Shown one piece after another: positions 1-8,803 of a stretch of DNA of 64,000 bases (position 1 is its first letter; each line of letters begins with the position of its first letter). Made by a program: the position numbers and the translations under genes. The stretch lies in contig CAIRZB010000001.1 of NCBI GenBank assembly GCA_903882935.1, forward strand, positions 1-64,000. The letters run 5' to 3'. The DNA is from an uncultured Parafilimonas sp. (GTDB lineage Bacteria > Bacteroidota > Bacteroidia > Chitinophagales > Chitinophagaceae). The notes beneath the pieces were generated by a model. That model ran no database searches. It was given only the letters and a program-made list of their open reading frames with translations, and was not told the origin of the DNA.

Positions 1-52
1 GCCTCTTTATGCTAAAACACTTGAATTTACAAACATGCTTAACTTTGGACGC

Positions 53-141
53 TGTAAACCTTTTACAGGACTAACATTTTGTCATGTAAACCAAAAACAG
101 GATTATCTAACAAACCTGTAAACCTATTTCAGGACGAGACA
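53..141. repeat. Three 32-bp-spaced direct repeats, possible end of an insertion sequence
   Basis: Three copies of the pattern TGTAAACC-N5-CAGGA begin at 53, 85 and 117, exactly 32 bp apart, and the last copy ends in CGAGACA at 141. Read from the right, the sequence would begin TGTCTCGTCCTGAAATAGG, which looks like an insertion-sequence terminus. Some IS families, notably IS21, carry several internal copies of their terminal repeat like this. No transposase is visible because the rest would lie left of the window. The end falls 80 bp before pcrA. The IS assignment is inference; the periodic repeats are seen directly. Confidence 0.45.
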
Positions 142-185
142 GTAAAAAATCCAATCTCCACCAACCCACATTTTCTCCCCATCTC

Positions 186-216
186 TTTCCCCATTCCCGC
201 AATCACTGTACCTTGC
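186..216 (+). promoter_or_regulatory. Candidate promoter of pcrA
   Basis: TTTC at 186 and TACCTTGC at 209 are separated by 19 bp, the spacing of the Bacteroidota TTTG-N19-TAnnTTTG promoter, with one mismatch in each box. The helicase start codon follows at 221, so the leader would be almost absent. The same TAyCTTGC variant occurs before dnaX (18459) and, on the minus strand, before the secreted protein at 10729. Confidence 0.4.
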
Positions 217-220
217 ACCC

Positions 221-2680
221 ATGCAGGATTATTTGAGCGGGTTAAACGAACCCCAACGCGAAGCGGTTACTTACCTTAATGGCCCATTAATGATTATTGC
301 CGGTGCGGGCAGCGGTAAAACCAAGGTGCTTACCACCCGTATAGCCCACCTGTTGAACAAGGGTGTGGACGCTTTTAACATACTGGCGCTAACCTTTACC
401 AACAAGGCGGCCGCCGAAATGAAGGAACGTATTGAAAAAATACTGGGTAATAGCGAAGCCCGCAACTTATACATAGGCACCTTCCACAGCGTGTTCAGCC
501 GCATATTGCGTGCCGAGGCGCACAAGCTGGGCTACCCCAACAACTTTACCATTTACGATACCGACGACAGCCGCAGCGTGTTGAAGACCGTTATTAACGA
601 ACTTAACTTAGATGATAAGCATTATAAACCCAGTGTGGTACACAGCCGCATAAGCCAGGCCAAAAACAGCTTGGTAGGACCCGCCGAATATGCGCAGGAC
701 TACTACATTCAGCAGGAGGATATGCGCAGCAACCGCCCGGCCATTGCCCAGGTGTACCAAGCCTATACCGCCCGCTGTTTTAAAAACGGCGCCATGGACT
801 TTGACGACCTGCTGCTGAAAATGTACGACCTGCTGAAGGATTTTCCCGATGCGCTGCACAAGTACCAGCACAAGTTTAAGTACGTGATGATTGACGAGTA
901 CCAAGATACCAACACCGTACAGTACCAAATAACCAAGCTGCTGGCCGCCGTGCACGAAAACATTTGCGTGGTGGGTGATGATGCACAGAGCATTTACAGC
1001 TTTCGCGGTGCGACGATTGAAAACATATTGCAGTTCCAAAAAGATTATGACGATGTAAAGGTGATTAAGCTGGAACAAAACTACCGCAGCACCCAGAGTA
1101 TTTTGAACGTAGCCAACGAGGTGATAAAAAACAACAAAGGCCAGATACCTAAGGCCTTGTGGACGGAGAACGACGGCGGCGAGAAAATACGCCTGGTGCG
1201 CACTATGACCGACAACGACGAGGGCCGTTTTGTGGCCGACACCATACAGGAACAGAAACTGCGCAACCACTACTTTAACCGCGATTTTGCCATACTGTAC
1301 CGCACCAACGCCCAAAGCCGCAGCTTTGAGGAAAGCCTTCGCCGTATGGGCATCGCCTACCGCATTTATGGCGGTGTTAGCTTTTACCAGCGCAAGGAAA
1401 TTAAGGATATGATTGCCTACCTGCGCCTGATTATTAATACGCGGGATGAGGAGGCGCTTAAGCGCGTAATTAACTACCCCGTGCGCGGCATTGGCAAAAC
1501 CACTATTGAAAAAGCCATGGTGATTGCCAACGAGCAAAACATTACCTTTTGGGAGGTGCTTACCCGTGCGGGCGAGTTTGGCTTTAAGGCAGGCACGCTG
1601 GAGATAATACAGAACTTTGTTACCATGATACGCTACTTCCAGAGTATGCTGGAGACTAAAAATGCTTACGACGTGGCCGTGCAGGTGGGTAAGCATACCA
1701 ACCTGGTAAAGGAGTTGTTTAGCGATAAAACCGTGGAGGGCCTGGCCCGGTACGAAAACGTGCAGGCATTGCTAAATTCCATTAAGGAGTGGGTGGACGA
1801 CCGTAACAACCGTGCGCAAATTGACGAAGACGGCATCCTTACCCCCGAAGCCGAGGCGCAGGCCGGTGCGGAAGCTGCCATGGCCGCGCAGGGCAATACC
1901 AATGGGGCAGGCGCAGCCTCCCTCGGAGCCTACCTGCAACAGATTACTTTGCTTACCGATGCGGATGACGACAAGGAAAATGCCGACGTGGTTAAGCTGA
2001 TGACGATACATGCCGCCAAGGGGCTGGAGTTTAGCGTGGTGTTTGTGGGCGGCGTGGAGGAAACACTCTTTCCCAGTGCAATGAGCATAAACACCCGCGA
2101 GGAGCTGGAAGAGGAACGCCGCCTGTTTTATGTGGCGGTAACCCGAGCCAAGGCGCGCCTATGGCTTACCTACGCCAATGCCCGCTACCGTTTTGGCAAT
2201 CTGGTGCAAAACGAGCCCAGCCGCTTTTTGGAGGAACTGCCAGCCGCACACATTGATAAAAGCTACGCCGGCGGCGGTGCGCGCAACCAAAGCCCCAGCA
2301 GCAACATGGGCAGCGGCTTTGAGCGTATGCAGCGCGGCTTTGGCGGCGGTGGCGACAACAGCATACAGTACAACGATGCAGGTAACCGCAGACCGGAAAC
2401 CGGAAACCGGAAACTGGAAACTGGAAACTCCAAACCACCTTACCTACAGCTAAAGCCCACCGCCCCGCAAACGGTGGCCCATGTGCCCGCGGCCGATTTT
2501 GTACCCAGCGACACCACCAACCTACAGGAAGGCCAAAAGGTGGAACACCAAAAGTTTGGCTTTGGCATGGTTACCAAAATAGAGGGCAGCGCCCACAACC
2601 CCATTGCCACCGTTAAATTTGACCAAAACGGGGAGAAGAAGATTATGCTGAACTATGCGAAATTGAGGATTGTGGGGTAG
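221..2680 (+). CDS. pcrA: ATP-dependent DNA helicase PcrA/UvrD
   Basis: This is a superfamily 1A 3'-to-5' DNA helicase (819 aa) for repair, replication restart and probably RNA polymerase backtracking. Visible motifs run in family order: Walker A GAGSGKT (28-34), motif II DEYQDT (225-230), the GDDAQSIYSFRGA segment, QNYRST, TIHAAKGLEF and the VAVTRAK arginine-finger motif. The last ~50 residues (EGQKVEHQKFGFGMVTKIE...) match the Tudor-like, polymerase-binding C-terminal domain of PcrA, so the protein is complete. The linker before it is low complexity and holds a DNA heptamer array at 2393-2427. ATG at 221 is chosen because the helicase fold begins within ten residues. It stands alone, between an IS-like end and a repeat region. 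Confidence 0.95.
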   Translation: MQDYLSGLNEPQREAVTYLNGPLMIIAGAGSGKTKVLTTRIAHLLNKGVDAFNILALTFTNKAAAEMKERIEKILGNSEARNLYIGTFHSVFSRILRAEAHKLGYPNNFTIYDTDDSRSVLKTVINELNLDDKHYKPSVVHSRISQAKNSLVGPAEYAQDYYIQQEDMRSNRPAIAQVYQAYTARCFKNGAMDFDDLLLKMYDLLKDFPDALHKYQHKFKYVMIDEYQDTNTVQYQITKLLAAVHENICVVGDDAQSIYSFRGATIENILQFQKDYDDVKVIKLEQNYRSTQSILNVANEVIKNNKGQIPKALWTENDGGEKIRLVRTMTDNDEGRFVADTIQEQKLRNHYFNRDFAILYRTNAQSRSFEESLRRMGIAYRIYGGVSFYQRKEIKDMIAYLRLIINTRDEEALKRVINYPVRGIGKTTIEKAMVIANEQNITFWEVLTRAGEFGFKAGTLEIIQNFVTMIRYFQSMLETKNAYDVAVQVGKHTNLVKELFSDKTVEGLARYENVQALLNSIKEWVDDRNNRAQIDEDGILTPEAEAQAGAEAAMAAQGNTNGAGAASLGAYLQQITLLTDADDDKENADVVKLMTIHAAKGLEFSVVFVGGVEETLFPSAMSINTREELEEERRLFYVAVTRAKARLWLTYANARYRFGNLVQNEPSRFLEELPAAHIDKSYAGGGARNQSPSSNMGSGFERMQRGFGGGGDNSIQYNDAGNRRPETGNRKLETGNSKPPYLQLKPTAPQTVAHVPAADFVPSDTTNLQEGQKVEHQKFGFGMVTKIEGSAHNPIATVKFDQNGEKKIMLNYAKLRIVG
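2393..2427 (+). repeat. Heptamer tandem repeat inside pcrA
   Basis: Five perfect tandem 7-mers (three CCGGAAA, then two CTGGAAA) lie in the coding sequence just upstream of the Tudor-like domain. As 7 is not a multiple of 3, the translation cycles through all frames and gives PETGNRKLETGN. The array stays in frame, so the protein tolerates it as linker. Confidence 0.8.
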
Positions 2681-2767
2681 GGGGGAGGTGAGTGGTGAAA
2701 GGTGAATTGGGAACGAGCTGTTTTATTTTATGAAATTCGCCTGTTTCCTTGGGGTTCCTTTTGCGTG

Positions 2768-2953
2768 TCTCTATAAACACGAAGCTCCCCTGCAGCTATT
2801 TGCGGGGTTATCTCCTGCATTGTATTCCACTCTGGAAGAGTGCCGTGTTTATAGCAAATGTTTACCCACCCCAAATGCTAAACGGCTCCAGAGGAGCCGC
2901 GTGTGGTAAATGGTGGGCATCCTACATAATCATTCCGTGTTCGGCTTTGTTCG
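2768..2953. repeat. RAYT-associated palindromic repeat, copy 1 (left arm missing)
   Basis: This unit shares most of its length with the units at 2980 and 3851. It contains nested inverted repeats: TATAAACACGAAGCTC near 2772 faces CCGTGTTTATA near 2843, and GGCTCCAGAGGAGCC near 2884 is itself a hairpin. The unit ends with a TACATAATCATTC...TTCGGC block shared with copy 3. The GGCTCCGCTGGAGCC left arm seen in copies 2 and 3 is absent. Confidence 0.75.
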
Positions 2954-2979
2954 GCGCTGCTTTGCTCAAATAATAGGGA

Positions 2980-3156
2980 GTTTACGCGGCTCCGCTGGAG
3001 CCTGGTAAATCGTATGTACTTCTGTTTCTATAAACACAAAGCTCCTCTGGAGCTATTTGCGGGGTTATCTCCTGCATTGTATTCCACTCAGGAAGAGTGC
3101 CGTATTTATAGCAAATGTTTACCCCAATGCTAAACGGCTGTAGGGGAGTCGCGTGT
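2980..3156. repeat. RAYT-associated palindromic repeat, copy 2
   Basis: It begins with GTTTACGCGGCTCCGCTGGAGCC, a 6-bp-stem hairpin with a 3-nt loop, followed by the shared core and the right arm ending CGCGTGT. The right arm is degenerate (GGCTGTAGGGGAGTC). It ends 8 bp from the stop codon of the transposase gene at 3164, so repeat and gene are directly joined. Confidence 0.75.
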
Positions 3157-3163
3157 TAAAAAT

Positions 3164-3625
3164 TCAATCTATAAAATCAAACAAATATTCTTCTTTGTAT
3201 TCAATGGCAAATTTTTCCAAAAAATCGTGGTATTCTTGTTTAAATGTTTTCTTGCTATGGTGTATTTCTTGGTTCAAAATATAATTGCAAACGGTATCAA
3301 TTTGAGAGTGGCCATAGGAAAATACCCCGTAACCTTCTTGCCATGCAAACTTACCAGCTACCCATTTTTTGCTGTTTATAAATTCATTGCTTTCAACTTT
3401 TATTTCTTTAATAAAATCGGGCATATATATCGTGGGTTTGTAGCCGACAAAAAAATGAATATGGTCTGGCATACAATGTATAGCCAGCATTTTTGCCTTA
3501 CGTGCCTGCACTAACGATGTAATGTATTTATGCAACTCTTCTTTATACTGCTTTTGCACTAGGTTTTGTCTGCCTTTTACGGCAAATACAAATTGCAAAT
3601 AAATTTGAGAGAACGTATCTGCCAT
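3164..3625 (-). CDS. REP-associated tyrosine transposase (Y1/HUH, IS200-like)
   Basis: This 153-aa protein has the hallmarks of the single-strand HUH transposase family: the HUH metal site in MPDHIHFF (about residues 53-60) and the catalytic tyrosine in the helix CNYILNQEIHH (about 112-122). Proteins of this size without a TnpB partner, flanked by hairpin repeats, are domesticated RAYT enzymes that mobilise or process REP/REPIN palindromes. Here the gene is flanked on both sides by copies of one palindromic repeat family (2768, 2980, 3851). Its catalytic residues look intact, so it is probably functional. IS200-type transposase is the alternative, but no IS200 ends were recognised. Confidence 0.85.
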   Translation of the reverse strand: MADTFSQIYLQFVFAVKGRQNLVQKQYKEELHKYITSLVQARKAKMLAIHCMPDHIHFFVGYKPTIYMPDFIKEIKVESNEFINSKKWVAGKFAWQEGYGVFSYGHSQIDTVCNYILNQEIHHSKKTFKQEYHDFLEKFAIEYKEEYLFDFID

Positions 3626-3684
3626 AAAATTGGATGTAGGATGTTCGTCAATAACGGTTTTCCAAAAATATAGTTATTATTTAA

Positions 3685-3713
3685 ATCACAATGCGGTTAC
3701 ACTGCATTGTGAT
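3685..3713. repeat. 10-bp inverted repeat upstream of the transposase
   Basis: ATCACAATGC at 3685 and GCATTGTGAT at 3704 form a perfect 10-bp stem with a 9-nt loop, about 60 bp upstream of the transposase start. It could be an operator or part of the REP structure; the sequence does not decide. Confidence 0.5.
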
Positions 3714-3850
3714 GATTTTCGCGTTGTTTATAGATGTGAGCGGCCTGGTTAGGGAGTGCCGTCTGTTACCAAACCACCGCCTGTTATCATCAACTTTGTT
3801 ACCTCTGTTCGAATCAGTTTTTACTTAACACTGGATAGACTGCGGCGGCG

Positions 3851-4071
3851 GTTTACGTGGCTCCGCTGGAGCCCTGGAAATCGCATGTACTTCTGTTTCT
3901 ATAAACACGAAGCTCCGCTGGAGCTATTTGCTGGGATTATTTTATGCATTGTATTCCACTCTGGAAGAGTGCCGTGTTTATAGCAAGAGTTACCCACAAT
4001 GCTAAAAGGCTCCAGAGGAGCCGCGTGTAGTAAATGGCAGGAATCCTACATAATCATTCGATGTTCGGCGT
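3851..4071. repeat. RAYT-associated palindromic repeat, copy 3 (fullest)
   Basis: This is the most complete unit: hairpin GGCTCCGCTGGAGCC at the left, AGCTCCGCTGGAGCT hairpin inside, TATAAACAC / GTGTTTATA arms, a right arm GGCTCCAGAGGAGCC complementary to the left arm, and the TACATAATCATTCGATGTTCGGCG tail. It lies 226 bp upstream of the transposase start, so the gene is bracketed by the family. The rest of the gene-free stretch 3626-4298 shows nothing I recognise. Confidence 0.75.
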
Positions 4072-4322
4072 TGGTCGTTACTACAGCTATTCTCCGCAGT
4101 TTGTAGCTATTCATTTGCCTGAAATCCAACGCACAACAACCTATTTGCATGCCCATCACCAAACACATAGCCAACACCCACTATTTGAAATAGGCTTACT
4201 TCCCCCAAACAACTGCCATCGCATCCCCGCCCAGCCCGTTGTGAATTTATGCTGCATCTTGGCAAAAAAAAAATAGTTATTTAAAAGGTGCTCAGCAGTT
4301 GCATGTTATACTTTTACCGCGT

Positions 4323-5240
4323 ATGGCAAATAAATTACAAAACTCCGGTGCTTATGGCGTGGGCCTGAAAACCGCGTACGCAAAAACGCTTAAAACTTTT
4401 CTTGTCTGCGTTGTTTGTTTGGTTTTTACGGCTGCTTCAGCGCAAGCTAACCTTGACAGTATTTTATATGACTTTCATCACCGGCCAAACAGGGTATTGG
4501 TGGCATCGCACCGTGCAACCCATTTGCGGTACCCGGAAAACTCGCTGGCCGCCATGCGGGAGTCTATCCGCATTGGCGTTGATGTTATCGAAACGGATGT
4601 TAGGGAAACAAAAGACGGTGTGCTTGTTTGCATGCACGATGAAAAAATTGACAGGACAACCACCGGGAAAGGAAAGGTTACAGATTTAACCTATGCCGGA
4701 TTACAAAAGTATTTTTTATTGTTTAACGGCAAGCCCACGTTGGAGAAAATACCCACTTTTAAAGAAGTGCTTGCATTGGTAAAAGGCAAAATAATGCTCG
4801 ACATAGACTACAAGGAAGAAGGTGACAGGGCCGCTGCCACAACCACAAAAATGCTACGGCAAATGAACATGGAAAAGCAATGCCTGTTTTTTTTGTATGA
4901 CTATAAAGATGCTGCCGCATTTTATACATTGGATAAACACCTGCAATTTATGATTCGCACACACAACAAGGAAGAAGTTGACAGTGTGCTGCACATGAGC
5001 GCTGCTGTGCCTGCCATACATGGCGATGATGATTTTTACACCGACAGCCTGATGGCCGTTATACGCCACAGCGGAAAAAGGGTGTGGATGAATGCACTCG
5101 GCAAATACGACGATATGGAAAGGGCAAATAAAGGTGCAGGGTTTGATGCCATGCTGCAAATGAAGCAAACAAACGTTATACAAACTGACCTGCCGGAAGA
5201 CCTACTGATTTATCTGCGGGCGAAAGGTTTACACCGGTAA
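4323..5240 (+). CDS. Secreted glycerophosphodiester phosphodiesterase family protein
   Basis: It probably hydrolyses glycerophosphodiesters from lipid turnover to glycerol-3-phosphate and an alcohol in the periplasm. The mature part opens with the catalytic block SHRATHLRYPENS and continues ETDVRETKDG and CMHDEKIDRTTTGKG, i.e. the His, Glu-x-Asp and second His of the GDPD TIM barrel. A basic N-terminus and hydrophobic stretch ending AASAQA form a signal peptide. ATG at 4323 (305 aa) is preferred to the upstream TTG at 4299, which would only lengthen the leader. A TACTTTTA element (one mismatch to TAnnTTTG) lies just upstream. It is monocistronic, facing the convergent lipoprotein gene. Confidence 0.88.
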   Translation: MANKLQNSGAYGVGLKTAYAKTLKTFLVCVVCLVFTAASAQANLDSILYDFHHRPNRVLVASHRATHLRYPENSLAAMRESIRIGVDVIETDVRETKDGVLVCMHDEKIDRTTTGKGKVTDLTYAGLQKYFLLFNGKPTLEKIPTFKEVLALVKGKIMLDIDYKEEGDRAAATTTKMLRQMNMEKQCLFFLYDYKDAAAFYTLDKHLQFMIRTHNKEEVDSVLHMSAAVPAIHGDDDFYTDSLMAVIRHSGKRVWMNALGKYDDMERANKGAGFDAMLQMKQTNVIQTDLPEDLLIYLRAKGLHR

Positions 5241-5390
5241 TTTGCCAAAAAAGCTATTTGTATCAGTATCGGGTGCCGTTGTCAATGCCGGGGTAACCGG
5301 GTACTAAAAACGGCGGTGGCTGGCAGTAAAGTGCCGTGTGCCACCCCCTTTGTTGTAGGTAATCTCGTAAAAATGACAGATTGATATTGT

Positions 5391-5999
5391 TTATGGCTGC
5401 GCAATAAAGCCCTCTTTCACCATTTTTTTATACAACACCTTGGCTACTTCGCTGGTCATTTTGTCAACACCGCGCGGGTTGGTTGTTTTGGTAAGACCCG
5501 TCCAAATAATTTTATCCTCTTTTATGGAGTACACATTTGTTTCAATAGTGTAGGTTTTGGTATTTGCGTAATAGCCGCCATCCATATACAATGGCCAGTT
5601 GCGGTAATAATAGCCGCTAAAGGTGCGGTTGTAGGCGGGGTAGGAATACATGTTGCCCGGTACATACGTGGTTTCCCTATCCACATCAACAAGCCGCATG
5701 GTAACTGCACCGTCAAAGCCATCGGCCTTTATTTTTTCCCGCAAGGCGTCTTCATTTTTTTTATCTACGTTGCTGCCCAGGTAGTTGTAGGATACCACAC
5801 CTTTTCCATCAAGGTATGCCGCCATTTGGTCTTCAGCCCGGTGGCTGTTTGTTTGGTTGTTAAACAACGCCACAACAAGCACTTTCTTCAGCTTATCCAC
5901 ATTCACCTGTTTGTCGGGCTCTTTCCAACTGCTTACGATGTAGGTAGATGAACAAGCAGCGAACATGAGTATGCAAAAGCCTAGCGCAATATTTTTCAT
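5391..5999 (-). CDS. Putative lipoprotein, function unknown
   Basis: This 202-aa protein starts with a lipoprotein signal (MKNIALGFCILMFAACSS, lipobox AAC), so the mature chain should be lipid-anchored. The rest (KKVLVVALFNNQTNSHRAEDQMAAYL..., then tyrosine-rich NMYSYPAYNRTFSGYYYRN) resembles Bacteroidota lipoproteins that share the opening of the DUF4136 / GNA1162-like envelope class. I cannot assign a function. The ATG at 5999 gives a clean signal peptide; the reading frame is open to 6203 but that extension is not signal-like. The gene is convergent with the phosphodiesterase. Confidence 0.75.
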   Translation of the reverse strand: MKNIALGFCILMFAACSSTYIVSSWKEPDKQVNVDKLKKVLVVALFNNQTNSHRAEDQMAAYLDGKGVVSYNYLGSNVDKKNEDALREKIKADGFDGAVTMRLVDVDRETTYVPGNMYSYPAYNRTFSGYYYRNWPLYMDGGYYANTKTYTIETNVYSIKEDKIIWTGLTKTTNPRGVDKMTSEVAKVLYKKMVKEGFIAQP

Positions 6000-6146
6000 A
6001 AATAACATTTTGCCACAAAGGTGGTGCACCCAGTGGGCGTATTTGTTATACGATTGTGGTAGAATATTACATGATTCACAGTTTGTAAGCGTTGCGGAGC
6101 AACAGCCTATAGGAGGTTTGGCGGCATGTAACATGCTCGCTTTATG

Positions 6147-6180
6147 AAATTTGTCAACTTTCAAAAAAGTTGACAAATTT
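6147..6180. repeat. 14-bp perfect inverted repeat, copy 1
   Basis: AAATTTGTCAACTT and its exact reverse complement are separated by 6 nt. A shorter version of the same palindrome (CTTGTCAACTT / AAGTTGACAAG) occurs at 8713-8740, so it belongs to a dispersed family. It lies upstream of the lipoprotein gene and cannot be that gene's terminator. Confidence 0.7.
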
Positions 6181-6204
6181 GCTAGCGAACTAATCTGGAG
6201 CACC

Positions 6205-6260
6205 CTAAAAAAACAACAGCCTTGCCGGTGCCGCCAAGCTGGTGTAATATGGTTATCAAT
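6205..6260. repeat. Dispersed terminator-like repeat, copy 1
   Basis: A ~55-bp stretch (AAAAAAACAACAGCC ... CCGCCAAGCTGGTGTAA) is about 80% identical to 10956-11010, which is the efflux operon terminator. The stem here carries one A/G mismatch. No minus-strand gene ends nearby, so this copy appears to be a stray repeat. Confidence 0.5.
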
Positions 6261-6412
6261 AAATCGTCATATCCCCAGTCAAGAATTTTTAGGGCCCAGC
6301 TATCCTTAGTCTTCAACCAAAATAAAAAGCCTGCCGCTATCCGATTTCTATGATGAGTTAGCGCAGCACTGTAGGGATGTTCTTCTAAAAGCCAGTCTTC
6401 GGTGTGCAACAT

Positions 6413-6975
6413 AGGGCCGCAGGCCTCGCTTCGCGTACAGCAAAACTATGTAACCATCAACGCCGCAATATATGCGCTGCCATTGCGCATTTTAGGGCAA
6501 TATTTTCTTTACCCAATCAAACATGTTTTTATAACCTCAGCCAAAACGGCCTTTTTTGGGCAGGTTTTGGCTGCCAATAAAAAATTATCTTGAACCCAAT
6601 AGGGTATTTTTTAGTCCACTTTTGGCTGAGGGCAATAACCCAACCCGCGCCCCATTTTAAAAATTCCCCCGCTCATTGGTTATAAAGCTATGGTACACGC
6701 GGGAACGGTTATTTTTTCCCGCCAGTTGCATCAAAACCCTCCCGCATTGCGGCGCGGTCGTATGTTGTATTTGGTGGAGGAATGGTTTTTTTAGGCAGTA
6801 AAATTTGCACAAGCAAAAAGGCAATGCCGAAAATTTTTTTACAAGCCTTGGATGGGTAATGCACAAATGTGTTGTAGCCTGTTAAGCTTGCCTCACAAGT
6901 AACCCAATAAACTTTTTTTGCTGCGCCTTGTTTTTACTCGGTAGCGGGGGTAAAATAACTGCGAGCAACCGGGGT
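6413..6975. other. Gene-free stretch
   Basis: No convincing coding region was found; short open frames here have no recognisable features. The clearest structure is a 10-bp perfect inverted repeat, CAGCCAAAAC at 6538 and GTTTTGGCTG at 6564. Confidence 0.5.
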
Positions 6976-8481
6976 ATGCAAAAAAAAGCAATCAATATTG
7001 TTTGGTTAAAAAGGGATTTGCGCACGCAAGACCATGCACCGCTTAACGCGGCAGAACAATTACCGCTGCCCTTTATGGTGGTGTATTTGTTTGAACACGA
7101 CATAATAAGCCACCCCGATACCTCCGATAGGCACCTGCAGTTTATTTACCATTCCATACAGGCAATTAACACGTTTCTGCTGCCGGTAAACAAAACCATA
7201 CAAATATTTTACGGCGGGGCAGACGAGGTGTTTTGGTTTTTGCTGCAAACGTTTGACGTAAAAAACGTTTTTAGCCACCAGGAAAGCGGTATACAACTTA
7301 CCTACGCGCGTGACAAAAGGCTGCAACTATTGTTCAAGCAACACGGGGTTGCCTGGATGGAGTTTCAGCGGGATGGCATAATAAGGGGCGCACGAAACCG
7401 GGATGGCTGGGATAAGGCTTGGTACGCCACCATGGCCAACCCCACTATAACAAACAGGTATGGGTGGCAGGAGGAAATAGCCGTTTGCCACCCATTTATA
7501 TTGCCGGAGGGGTTGTTACAAACGCTGCGTCAATACAGCGTGGCTTTTCAGCCCGCAGGGGAGCCATTTGCCTGGAGATATTTGGCCTCATTTGCCGCAG
7601 AAAGGGGGTTTGGCTACAACAGGTTTATTTCAAAACCGTTACAAAGCCGCACTACCTGTGCGCGTATTTCACCATACTTGGCCTGGGGTAACATAAGTGT
7701 TAAGCAGGCCTACCAGTTTATTAAACAGCATACCAACTATACCGTACATAAGCGGGCTTTTGATGGTATGCTTACGCGCTTAAAATGGCATTGCCATTTT
7801 ATACAGAAGTTTGAGGTGGAATGCACCTACGAAACCCGGTGTATAAACCGGGGGTATGAACTGCTGCACTTTAGGCAGGAAGCAGGCTTGGTTAAAGCCT
7901 GGCAAAACGGCCAAACGGGCTACCCGCTGGTGGATGCCTGCATGCGCTGTGTAATAGCCACCGGCTGGGTTAATTTTCGTATGCGGGCAATGCTGGTGTC
8001 GTTTTTATGCCATAACCTTTTTCAGCATTGGCGAATGGGTGCCCATTACCTGGCAAGGCAGTTTTTAGATTATGAGCCTGGCATACATTACCCCCAGTTT
8101 CAAATGCAGGCAGGCACAACCGGCATTAACACAGTGCGTATTTACAATGTGGTAAAACAGTCGAAGGACCATGACCCGCAAGGTGATTTTATACGGAAGT
8201 GGGTGCCTGAGTTGCGCCTTATGCCCGAAAAACTCATTCACGAACCCTGGCGTATGACCGCCTTGGAGCAGCAATCATACAACTGTGCATTGGGAAATGA
8301 CTACCCGTGGCCCGTGGTAAGCCCCGAAAACCCGGCGAAAGAGGCCCGGGAAAGTATTTGGGCACACCGAAAACATGAGGCGGTTAAAAAAGAAAACCTG
8401 CGCATATTAGCCACCCATACCCGCCGTAAATCAATACAAGAAACACCCATAAATTTTGACGACCCCCATGAAACAGCGTAA
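6976..8481 (+). CDS. Cryptochrome/photolyase family flavoprotein
   Basis: This 501-aa protein has an N-terminal photolyase alpha/beta domain ([11 protein letters not shown]..., residues ~4-170) and a C-terminal FAD-binding domain with [20 protein letters not shown] and [11 protein letters not shown]. The region equivalent to the WQW motif of class I photolyases reads [12 protein letters not shown], followed by [26 protein letters not shown], so two conserved tryptophans are replaced. This places it in a divergent photolyase-like subclass; whether it repairs pyrimidine dimers or acts as a photoreceptor cannot be said. ATG at 6976 is chosen because the fold starts there; an upstream TTG at 6928 adds only 16 atypical residues. 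It is monocistronic. Confidence 0.88.
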   Translation: MQKKAINIVWLKRDLRTQDHAPLNAAEQLPLPFMVVYLFEHDIISHPDTSDRHLQFIYHSIQAINTFLLPVNKTIQIFYGGADEVFWFLLQTFDVKNVFSHQESGIQLTYARDKRLQLLFKQHGVAWMEFQRDGIIRGARNRDGWDKAWYATMANPTITNRYGWQEEIAVCHPFILPEGLLQTLRQYSVAFQPAGEPFAWRYLASFAAERGFGYNRFISKPLQSRTTCARISPYLAWGNISVKQAYQFIKQHTNYTVHKRAFDGMLTRLKWHCHFIQKFEVECTYETRCINRGYELLHFRQEAGLVKAWQNGQTGYPLVDACMRCVIATGWVNFRMRAMLVSFLCHNLFQHWRMGAHYLARQFLDYEPGIHYPQFQMQAGTTGINTVRIYNVVKQSKDHDPQGDFIRKWVPELRLMPEKLIHEPWRMTALEQQSYNCALGNDYPWPVVSPENPAKEARESIWAHRKHEAVKKENLRILATHTRRKSIQETPINFDDPHETA

Positions 8482-8803
8482 AAAATCACCCTCAATCTAT
8501 CGTTGGCAGGTAAATAAAAAAATTAGCACCACTACCGTGTTATTTACGAAACATTTAGGTGATACATGGGCATAGTTTACCGGCCCTGCAAACGAAATTA
8601 TGTTGGTAGACGTGGTTGCCTTTTGGGCAAAATATAGGCATTGTTAGTAAAAATGCTGGCAACGTGCTGTACGTGCCTACTAATGGGTGGCATGATATGA
8701 AGCGTATTTTACCCTTGTCAACTTCTAAAAAGTTGACAAGGATATGTATGATTCATTTGGATTTCGGTAGCATCAACATTAATCAAAGCAAATACAATGG
8801 CAC
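8482..8803. other. Gene-free stretch with terminator-like palindrome
   Basis: Between the convergent photolyase and secreted-protein genes I see no coding region. The only clear structure is the palindrome at 8713-8740. Confidence 0.5.
8713..8740. repeat. 11-bp inverted repeat, copy 2 of the 6147 family
   Basis: CTTGTCAACTT and AAGTTGACAAG flank a short A-rich loop. It sits between two convergent genes and could serve as a bidirectional terminator; the core TTGTCAACTT / AAGTTGACAA matches the palindrome at 6147-6180. Confidence 0.6.

Noticed and set aside
53-141. Regularly spaced repeats as a CRISPR array
   Set aside because: Only about 13 bases per 32-bp unit are conserved and only three units exist; there are no cas genes.
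608-1696. 362-codon open frame on the minus strand
   Set aside because: It lies wholly inside pcrA, whose helicase motifs are intact; the antisense translation is repetitive and motif-free.
2749-2973. 74-codon frame in the repeat region
   Set aside because: It is a translation of the palindromic repeat itself and has no support as a gene.
3798-3812. GTTCGAATC resembling a tRNA T-loop
   Set aside because: No acceptor, D or anticodon stems can be formed around it.
6182-6412. 76-codon minus-strand frame
   Set aside because: Half of it is the dispersed terminator-like repeat; no domain or ribosome-binding features.
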